Origin: Knufia peltigerae
Taxonomy: Eukaryota; Ascomycota; Eurotiomycetes; Chaetothyriales; Trichomeriaceae
Reading direction: 5' to 3'
DNA: 64,000 nucleotides
Assembly (NCBI GenBank): GCA_030247855.1
Contig: JAPDRN010000017.1
Span: 310,001-374,000, forward strand
In this document: piece after piece, positions 56,301 to 64,000 of the stretch
Layout: the number at the start of each line of letters is the position of its first letter
How positions within the stretch are numbered: position 1 is the first letter of the stretch
Translations under genes and position numbers: made by a program
Notes under the pieces: generated by a model
Told to the model about the DNA's origin: nothing
What the model saw: only the letters and a program-made list of their open reading frames with translations
Database searches by the model: none

Positions 56301-57066
56301 GTGGTTGTTTGAGACTCGAGAAACCATTCACAAGGAAATTTTTGATCTTTTGAGCACACGAAACGACAAGTACAAGGCAATTGTGTTGTTACCCTACCAT
56401 CAAGCCGGTAATTTGGAAAAGATTCGAGACACCGAGGACTTTTTTGCGCGAGATAGCCTCGGCCGTCGAAGGATTTTTTGCGAAGAGTCTCTTGACCGTC
56501 ATCGGAACTTTGTCCGACTCGTCGCCGAGAACGTCGGGCAAGAGGTGGAATTGCAATCGTCATCGTTCTGGGACATCGCGCCCAATCTACTCGAGATGGT
56601 ACAGAAGATCCCAGACGAGATGTACCAACTGGGTCCGATCGCAATCCCGGATTCCGAGTATCTGGAGAACCCCACGTATCACGAATACCCTCAGCAGTAC
56701 TTGTACACTCTCCTCGACCACGCGGAGAAATCCACGTACCAGTTTATTGAATCTCAGATCAACCTGCACTGTTTGCTGCACGAGGTGAAAGGGGTACTCA
56801 TAGGAGCGGAAATCCGTGCTGCAGAGGCCGCGAGGGCTTGTGAGCAACTTGTCAATGATGGGCCCTCGGATGATAAGGCAGACCCGAGACTGGCAAGAGA
56901 AGAACGAGAAGCGTCGGCGACGGCTGAGCTTAAGCAGCAAGTTGGCATGATTGAGGAACAGTGGCTGGATGCGCTAGGTAGTGCGTTGCAAGGCAAGAAG
57001 AAACAGGTGCACGAGTTTTTGGAGAGTATTGGTGGATGGGATGAATCCATGCAAGAGGAGGGATGA
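53363..57066 (+). CDS. Large conserved-looking hypothetical protein with proline tract and coiled-coil C-terminal half
   Basis: A protein of 1,194 residues, unknown function. Exons are 53363-53370 (8 bases, ATGTCCAT), 53425-53834 and 53900-57066. The end of exon 2 could instead be 53822. The spliced start gives MSIRPWSVGEQAQYSPSTV, and intron 1 removes an in-frame stop. A run of prolines at about residues 23-37 comes from a (CCT)n microsatellite. Residues to about 500 are Ser/Pro-rich and disordered, with GSHTGSRTGSRTGS repeats and short proline motifs (PGPPPGPPPP). From about 505 the protein becomes folded-looking: DLERLQLFMAFVVAESQIRR, ALSVQEVLSEADTPTNLDEL, then long helical stretches with heptad character (LRAEHQRRMSEGRQAF, MHDMLNERATQLNNNINDLV) and SFWDIAPNLLEMVQKIPDEM. 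No membrane segment or catalytic motif is seen. A cytoskeletal or trafficking scaffold is possible but unsupported. Confidence 0.82.
53481..53520 (+). repeat. (CTC/CCT)n trinucleotide microsatellite coding for polyproline
   Basis: About thirteen tandem units in exon 2 of the large hypothetical gene. The chosen frame reads CCT codons, giving a proline run; length changes would alter protein length without shifting the frame. Confidence 0.9.
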
Positions 57067-57400
57067 TTTGGGATACATGTGTAAGTATGAGAGATGCCAA
57101 TTGATATGATACATATGATGACGATGAATGGATTAATGGGGCCTACCAGTAATGGGTCAATGATGACAAGTCCTTTGGTGAATTGGCTCCTTCTCCTACT
57201 TTTACTCGGTGGCATACTGTAAGAAGAAAGTGTATGCCTTTGGTCGTATTCGCGTACGCCGCTTTGAGATTTTGCCCCGATCTAGAAATCAATGCGAGTT
57301 ACAACATTGATACCTACCGTACCTACCTAGGTACCTAGGTAACCAGATAACCATCTGACACGGAGTACGGAGTATTACGAGTTACCACCTCGACACCACG

Positions 57401-57424
57401 TGTGTGTGTGTGTGTGTGTGTGTG
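57401..57424. repeat. (TG)12 microsatellite
   Basis: Twelve TG units in the spacer. Confidence 0.9.
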
Positions 57425-57877
57425 CATGGGACCACGACCATCACCTGTTTTCTGATCCCCTTTGATAATAAAACAACGAATACGAGTACGAGAAAGTCGA
57501 GTTGGCTCGAAAGAGGATCCTGGAATTGGCACTTGAAACCGTGGGACGAATATACATGCTTGCCGACTAACCGAACATTAAAGTCGATTGATATTCCTTG
57601 CAACTGAGAGATACTGGATTATTATCGTACAGAGTAAATACTGTACCCATAAGCAAGGTGATATTCTAAAATGAGAAAGAAGTTGTTCGCAGTGACAAGT
57701 CATGTGTGTACTCCGTACTCCGTATTCGTACTGTATGTAGGTGTGCATACGTCATACCTTGTCATCGAATATCCGTATATCGAAACCCAAAAATTACAAC
57801 CCTGGGGCATCTTCACACTACCTGTAATATTTGCTGGTAAGTATCATGATCGACAAAAGGTTTCCTTTACCTGCCGT

Positions 57878-57880
<3 letters not shown>

Positions 57881-57918
<38 letters not shown>
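57881..57918. repeat. (TC)19 microsatellite
   Basis: Thirty-eight bases of unbroken TC repeat upstream of the transporter gene. Confidence 0.9.
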
Positions 57919-57921
<3 letters not shown>

Positions 57922-59163
57922 TATGTCGGGGGGCGGGCTTGTCTGCATAGCTCAGCGCTCCAAATTACCATATATATTCATGTCCGTCTTCAGAAGAGAA
58001 ATTACAGATGGAGATCGAAACCTGTTCACCTTCACGATAAAAAGTTCTCGTACTCATACTCAGTACCTGAAACTACCCTTGTACCTACTTCGTACCTACC
58101 TAGGTACCAAGTATACATTATTGCACAAATTATTGTGTGGGATGCGATACTTTTGTACGGATAACGGAAACTATAGCCTTCCTCTCTCTACTCCCCATCC
58201 TCCATACGGAGTATGCGTAATTCAACCCGCCTTTTTGGACTTGACACAAGGTGGGGTGGAAAAAGGGCGTTGGCCCTACATACAAGTACAATAGTATGTA
58301 CGAGTACAGTGTTGTTATGTACATACTCCGTGCGGATCGTCCAAAAGGAATTCTCCGTGAATAACCTCTGATCACTACTATACTCGTTATTAGTAGAAGA
58401 CAAGGGGGATGTGCTTTGGATACTTCCCGTCCTCTCACACAAAGATCGACACACTTCAATGGCACGTTGTCGCCTTGGATCGACATTCCGCCTGACCATC
58501 TTTGAAATGCTTCCCGTGCCGTGAGAGGCTCAATACACCTGAAAATCCCTTGCCCTCCATCGTTCGATCGACTGTTTGCAAGCACGAGTAACGTACTCCA
58601 GTACTCCAATATACTCCCCGTGCTCCATAACATGTCTCATGGAGCTTGTGTCTCCCACCACCTCCGCAATCCTTCTCCTCGTGCTCCCCGTTACAATCGA
58701 ATACGAGTACTCGTAGTCGTAAGGCGGCCCACCAGCACAGACACACCAAAGTACGAGGCTACAAGGACCCATCCATGTTCATAGCTCAAAAACTCCCACC
58801 AACAACCAAAAAAAGAAACTAAACGCATTTTAGCCCTCCCAAACAATAGTCGCTTGTATCAAAACTATGACGTCGTCGTCCCTCCTGCGGTATTCTGGGT
58901 GGGTATCCTGCGGCAAGGGCCCTTTGCCGTGCAACCGACTGCAACAATAATGAGTACTTGTTGGGTGAAGAGATAAGACGTACAAGAATTACCGTGGGAT
59001 CGTTCTTGGTTCTCTTGACTTTGCTTATATCTCTTGTATCTTCCCATAAGACCCCGTGTGTCTGTGTCCACCCAGGAAGCAATACCTCCACGCCAATTCT
59101 CTCGTCCATCAGCGGCGCATTGACTTGACACAGACGAAAAAAGACTGCATATGCCAGGCCATC

Positions 59164-61500
59164 ATGGCGGATAACGAAAAGATCCAAGAGTCCAACGAGA
59201 AGCGCTCCCACTCTAGCGAGAGGACGGCCACCGGCGCAAACACCACCAATGTCGAAAACGTTGACCGACCACGCAAGAAGAGCTTTACCGATGTCGACAC
59301 CGGGCACCTCAGTGCCGCGTTCGAGAACCCTCTGAGTGACATTCCCAAAGAACAGCTGTTGACCGAGGTTGACACATTCTGCAAAGACAACAATCTTATG
59401 GAATATGTCGACGCATTCCGAAAAGGTGCATTGGTCGCCCAGAACCCTCATGCGCTTCAGTCCATCAGTGAACTGACCCCGGAGGACCACGAGGTTCTCC
59501 TGAGGGAACATACTCATCGATGGAATCAACCATTGACCTTGTACTGGCTCGTCATCATGTGCTCCCTCGCCGCTGCTGTGCAAGGCATGGATGAGACGGT
59601 CAACAACGGCGCCCAGGCACTGTATCTCAAGCAACTCAATATTACCACAGATCGATTCTCAAAGGACATGGTAGACAACTTGACGGGCCTTGTTGTTGGC
59701 GCCCCGGTAAGTTGTCATCATTCGTTGACATGATCCATCCACTGACGGAGCCGAAATCTAGTATCTGTGCTGTGCGATCCTCGGTTGCTGGTTGACTGAG
59801 CCCTGCAACAAAGTTTTTGCTCGTCGAGGCACCATCTTCATATCCTGCTTCATCGCTGCGGTGGCCTCCATTTGGGAAGGTGTTGCCAATTCCTGGGTCA
59901 ATCTGTTCCTGGCGCGATTTGTTCTCGGTATGGTGACCTCACCTCTGGATCACCATGCACTCTACTGATTCTTGGTATCAGGTCTGGGCATTGGTCCAAA
60001 ATCTTCCACCGTTCCCGTGTATTCGGCCGAATGTGCACCGGCCCCTATTCGAGGCGCCTTGGTTATGATGTGGCAAATGTGGACAGCTTTTGGTGAGTAT
60101 TCCACCGCACAATTCGATCGTCGGCATTGAGACCGTCTCTAACCAAGTTCCAGGTATCATGCTGGGGAACATTATGGGCGTCGCTTTCGGCGGACTTGCT
60201 CCCGATCTCGGCTGGAGACTCATGCTTGGTAGCACTGTCGTTCTTCCTCTCATTGTGTGCGCTCAGGTATATTTCTGTCCCGAAAGCCCAAGGTAAGGAG
60301 AAGCGGTCCATGGCAATTGCGGCTTGTCACTAAAATGGAATGACAGATGGTACATTCAACATAAACGGCCCGAGAAGGCTTTCCGTTCTTTCCAGCGTTT
60401 GAGACACAGCGATCTTCAGGCTGCTCGAGATACCTACTATACCTATGTGGGTGTCGAGTTGGAACGAAAAGCCAACCGAGGCAAGAACTTGTTCACTCAA
60501 TTCGTCGAGTTGTTTACTGTGCCTCGCAATCGACGAGCGACTCTGGCGAGCTGGATCGTCATGTTTGGACAGCAATGTGAGTACTCTTCTCGGTGCCTTT
60601 CTGCGTCGATCCTCGTTGCTGACGGATTGCAGTCTGTGGCGTCAACGTCATTGCTTATTACAGCACCACGGTACGCTTTCGAGCCTCGTTTCGATCGTAC
60701 CCCAAAGTCTTGCTAACAAATTCCAGATCTTTATCGAATCAGGATACTCAACCAACTCTGCTCTATTGGCGTCTATGGGCACTGGCATCTTGAATTGGGT
60801 CTTTGCCATTCCGGCCGTGTTCACGATCGATAAATGGGGTCGGAGAAATTTATTGCTGTTTACCTTCCCTTTCCTTGCCATCTTTCTGCTGTGGACCGGC
60901 TTCAGCTTCTGGTTCCAGGCGCCAAAGGCCAAGGTCGGCATGGTGACTACCGGAATGTACCTGTTCGGTGAGGAAACATGTCTTTCCCAATGATATCCGA
61001 GTCGAAACAGATTGCTGATCATTCGCAGAGGTCTTCTACTCTCCTGGTGAAGGGCCAGTCCCGTTTACCTACTCTGCCGAGGCCTTCCCAGTCCACGTGC
61101 GTGATGTCGGCATGTCCTGGGCCACGGCAACAACATGGTGTTTCAACTTCATCTTGAGTTTCTCGTGGCCACATCTGTTGACCGCGTTCAAGCCACAAGG
61201 TGCATTTGGCTGGTACGGTGCATGGTGTATCATATTGTGGTTCTTGATTTTGCTTTTCGTCCCTGAGACCAAGGTACGTCGCACAGGACTTCGGCGGCTG
61301 TGTCTAAGGGCGGTACTAATGATGAATTGTAGGCACTCACCCTGGAAGAACTCGATCAAGTATTCGGTGTTAGCACACGCAAGCACATGAGTTACCAGTT
61401 GAAGAATGCCGTCTGGCACTTCAAGACGTGGATTTTGAGGCAGAAGCTCGAACCCATGCCAGAGTTCTACCAACGAGCAGAGAAGCTCAACGAAGCATAG
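59164..61500 (+). CDS. MFS sugar/inositol-type transporter
   Basis: A plasma-membrane secondary transporter of 626 residues, in nine exons: 59164-59706, 59762-59927, 59982-60092, 60154-60292, 60347-60576, 60633-60670, 60727-60967, 61029-61273 and 61333-61500. All junctions keep frame. A cytosolic N-terminal extension of about 130 residues (FENPLSDIPKEQLLTEVD) precedes the first span (LYWLVIMCSLAAAVQGMDE). Sugar-porter marks are ARFVLGLGIGPKSSTVPVY followed by SAECAPAPIRGALV, CPESPRWYIQ, IDKWGRRNLLL and VPETKALTLEELDQVFGV. Twelve membrane spans are expected. The YSPGEGPVPFTYSAEAFPV motif groups it with a fungal branch often annotated as sugar or myo-inositol transporters, but the substrate is not deducible. 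It lies about 1 kb upstream of, and in line with, the FBPase gene. Confidence 0.92.
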
Positions 61501-62504
61501 ATGTGTGCGGAAGACGTATATTGAGACTAGGGACGTGCCGTATTAGATACGCGAGACGGGATTTTCGACAAGATTACATGCACCGTTGGTTGCTTGACCT
61601 TCCTTCCGCTACGCCCTGGGTACATGTCCGGGGCAGTGGGATCAAGAAGCGAGGATAGGGTAGGATTTGCAAGATTGTTGTCGTATGTGTTGGACGTCAG
61701 CAGCGTGGAAAATGACTCTTACAAGAGATTCAGTGATGAGAGATTCTTACACGATGGTACTTAATCAACATAGGGGCAAGGCTTGGTGAATAAGATGATA
61801 ACTGATGACCAAGATGAAGCAATACTCCTCGTATCGGAGGACTGTGCTACTCCGTGCCTGCGCCTGCATTTCTGGTTGCTCGGTGTTGAAAGGCCGAGAT
61901 ATTAGAGATGCGGGTGTTTGCGGGAGAAACTCAGCGTTCTTAGATGCCCCGAAGCGCCCTCCAATTGCCCCTCCAAACACCTCCAACGCAGTGATGCTGG
62001 GGGCAAATCGGGAGAAACAGGAAGCGTGGTGACCTCGGCGACAGTTGAGGTCATGGCCCCTCATCTGCTCTCGTCCATTACTGTGTCCCTCGAGCTCGAA
62101 CTGACTGAGAATGTTCGGATCACGCATCTGGCATGCGGAGTGTCATCCACAATTGGTCTTTGCCTTCCTGCTCCCCCTTCCCGAAACAATTCCTTCTCGT
62201 GTGTGAAAGCAATGCCTCGACTACCCGAAAGATGGGGCTGTTCGGAATGATAAACATTCCTCGAATCCTTCGTTGGCAATTACAATTGAATCTACTCTGT
62301 CCCATTTCGCTCAATCTTCTTCTTCTACTGTCTGCCATCTCACAATCTTGCGTGTCTATATCACCTGTGCTTCTCGTGTACAAAGCCCTACAGCTACCCA
62401 CAACCCTCATCCGATCGTGACGTCGACTTGGTTGTTTCCATTTCCCCGGATTTGAAAATCTCGCGTGCTTTGCTCTTCAACCAACTTCCTACTCTACCGA
62501 CAAC
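61501..62504. other. Intergenic region between the transporter and FBPase genes
   Basis: The transporter 3' flank and the FBPase promoter. The last 250 bases are CT-rich, like a fungal 5' leader. No other gene is supported. Confidence 0.5.
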
Positions 62505-63759
62505 ATGGCTGCCAACGGTAACGGCGAGTCCAATGGCTACACCACTGGCACGGGCTCTGAGAAAATCAACACCGAGATTGTCACCCTCACACGCTTCCTG
62601 ACTGAAGAGCAATCAAAACACAAGGAAGCAACTGGTGACTTTACGTAAGTCCTTCCTCTCTCCCCTTGGTTGCGCCGTACACTACAGGCATGGGACTGAC
62701 ATGATATCTGCAGACTACTATGCCACGCCCTCCAGTTTTCCTTCAAATCCATCTCCTACTACATCCGTCGAGCCACATTGATCAACCTGACCGGTCTGGC
62801 CGGCTCTTCAAACACAACCGGTGACGACCAGAAGAAGTTGGATGTCATTGGAAATGATCTGTTCGTTGCCGCCATGAAAGGCTCCGGAAAATGCAGAGCA
62901 CTGGTCTCGGAAGAGGAGGAGGATATCATATACTTTGACGAAAGCCCAAATGCGAGATACGTAGTCGCCTGCGACCCAATTGACGGTTCGAGTAACCTCG
63001 ACGCTGGTGTCAGTGTGGGCACGATCTTTGGTATCATGAAGCTGCCGGACAGCGTTGTCGGAGAGAAGCCTAAGCCCGAGGATCTTCTGATGCCAGGAAC
63101 GGAGTTGATTGCTGCTGGGTACGATTTTGTTCTTCACCTTACTGAGAAAATAAGAAATACTGACATACTCTGTGCCCAGATTCACCATGTACGGTGCCTC
63201 GGCTCAACTGGTCATCACCATGAAGGGTGGTACGGTCAACGGCTTCACCTTGGTACGTTTCCGCGATCGATGTCCCCCAAAGAATACATTGCTAACCGTG
63301 TGGTCACTATAGGACAACTCTCTGGGTGAATTCATCCTCACACATCCCGACATGCGCATCCCCAGTAAACGGGCAATCTACTCGGTCAACGAAGGAAACA
63401 GCTCTTATTGGGACGACAAGACGAAAGCATACTTTGAGTCTCTAAAGTATCCCGCGAAAGAAGGTGGCAAGCCCTATTCGGCACGATACATCGGGTCAAT
63501 GGTTGCAGACGCATACCGGACGCTCCTGTACGGCGGTATCTTCGCATACCCTGCCGACAAGAAGAGTCCCAAGGGCAAGCTGAGAATCTTGTACGAATGC
63601 GCGCCCATGGCGATGGTCATGGAGAACGCAGGTGGGAAGGCGGTCAACTCGAAGATGGAGAGGATGCTGGAAGTCAAGCCTACGAGCATCCACGACCGAT
63701 CGGGTATCTTTATGGGCAGTCCCGAGGAGATGGATAAGGTTCTTGAGGCGCACAAGTAG
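62505..63759 (+). CDS. FBP1: Fructose-1,6-bisphosphatase
   Basis: The gluconeogenic enzyme that hydrolyses fructose 1,6-bisphosphate to fructose 6-phosphate, 354 residues, cytosolic. Exons are 62505-62644, 62714-63118, 63180-63252 and 63313-63759. Family motifs are LTRFLTEEQ near the N-terminus, GDDQKKLDVIGNDLF, LVSEEEEDIIYF, the metal site DPIDGSSNLDAGVSVGTIFG with the first Asp at 134, TMYGASAQLVI, NEGNSSYWDD, RYIGSMVADAYRTLLYGGIF and YECAPMAMVMENAGGKAVN. Intron 2 splits a Gly codon, so the junction reads AAGFTMYG. Reading through that intron would insert a stretch unlike the family and shift the frame. The short Gly/Asn-rich N-terminus (MAANGNGESNGYTT) is typical of filamentous fungi. In yeast this enzyme is inhibited by fructose 2,6-bisphosphate and repressed by glucose; the PFK-2/FBPase-2 gene lies about 16 kb to the left. 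Confidence 0.97.
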
Positions 63760-64000
63760 GGGATTATACTCAAGTTGATTTTATTTGTATGGTTAGAGAC
63801 GACAAAAGTAAGAATGATGTGGTGAGGATCAAGTTCGAAGAGTGATGATGATGGGTATTTTGAGTGTGGGTATCTATACCCTGTGAACAGCATGGTCGAT
63901 ATGTCAGGATGCGAATATGACGATGATGGACCCAAGGAGGCAGCTGGGGAGTTATTTTCATTATCCATTATAGTTGTTTCCACGAAATTGAAACGGATGC
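63760..64000. other. 3' flank of the FBPase gene
   Basis: Non-coding sequence to the window edge. No gene is recognised. Confidence 0.5.

Larger units (their letters stand above)
57067..59163. other. Intergenic region rich in simple repeats and TACTCCGTA/ACCTAGGT motifs
   Basis: About 2.1 kb before the transporter gene. It holds tandem ACCTAGGT palindromes (57325-57340), another at 58098-58105, TACGGAGTA at 57366-57374 and 58205-58213, and two overlapping TACTCCGTA copies at 57709-57724. GT and CT microsatellites are also present. Open frames such as 57671-58294 run through the CT repeat, encode a Ser-Leu repeat and are not credible genes. The right end is the transporter promoter. Confidence 0.55.

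Noticed and set aside
57671..58294. A 207-codon plus-strand open frame
   Set aside because: It owes its length to the TC microsatellite (a Ser-Leu run), has no domain and no conserved-looking segment.

Overview
The window is nuclear DNA from a filamentous ascomycete (Pezizomycotina). The signs are genes interrupted by short GT-AG introns of about 50-110 bases, many with CTGAC/CTAAC-type branch sites close to the acceptor, a fungal Zn2Cys6 activator, a Bud4 septation protein, an Rkm4-type SET methyltransferase, and non-operonic genes on both strands. The overall gene style suggests Eurotiomycetes, but this is inference and no rRNA or other phylogenetic marker is present. The window has one 10-base assembly gap (13061-13070).

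Layout. 1-2840 is intergenic. 2841-5882 (-) is a six-exon Zn2Cys6 transcription factor. 5883-15400 is a 9.5 kb gene-poor block with microsatellites, the gap and only doubtful coding remnants. 15401-16358 (-) is a small secreted protein with a lipocalin-like look. From 17.3 to 46.8 kb housekeeping genes are dense: BUD4, SWF1 and RAD17 (all +), VTC4 (-), an F-box protein (+), the complex I 24 kDa subunit (-) divergent from OST1 (+), an X-family DNA polymerase (-), a ribokinase-like protein (+), RKM4 (+) and a bifunctional PFK-2/FBPase-2 (-). From 48 to 57 kb lie poorly known genes: two small multi-exon candidates, a protein with an incomplete zinc cluster, and a 1,194-residue protein of unknown function. 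The right end carries a nine-exon MFS sugar-type transporter and fructose-1,6-bisphosphatase.

How they relate. Central carbon metabolism is represented three times: the enzyme that makes and removes fructose 2,6-bisphosphate, the gluconeogenic FBPase which that metabolite inhibits in known systems, and a sugar-type transporter next to FBPase. The other genes serve separate processes: septation, palmitoylation, DNA damage checkpoint and repair, polyphosphate storage, N-glycosylation, respiration and ribosome modification. I see no secondary-metabolite cluster, intact transposon, CRISPR array, rRNA or recognisable tRNA.

Most worth a second look: the ribokinase-like gene lacking the catalytic aspartate, the two candidate small genes hidden by tiny exons, three genes with 5-12-base first coding exons, and a dispersed TACTCCGTA/TACGGAGTA 9-mer in intergenic DNA.
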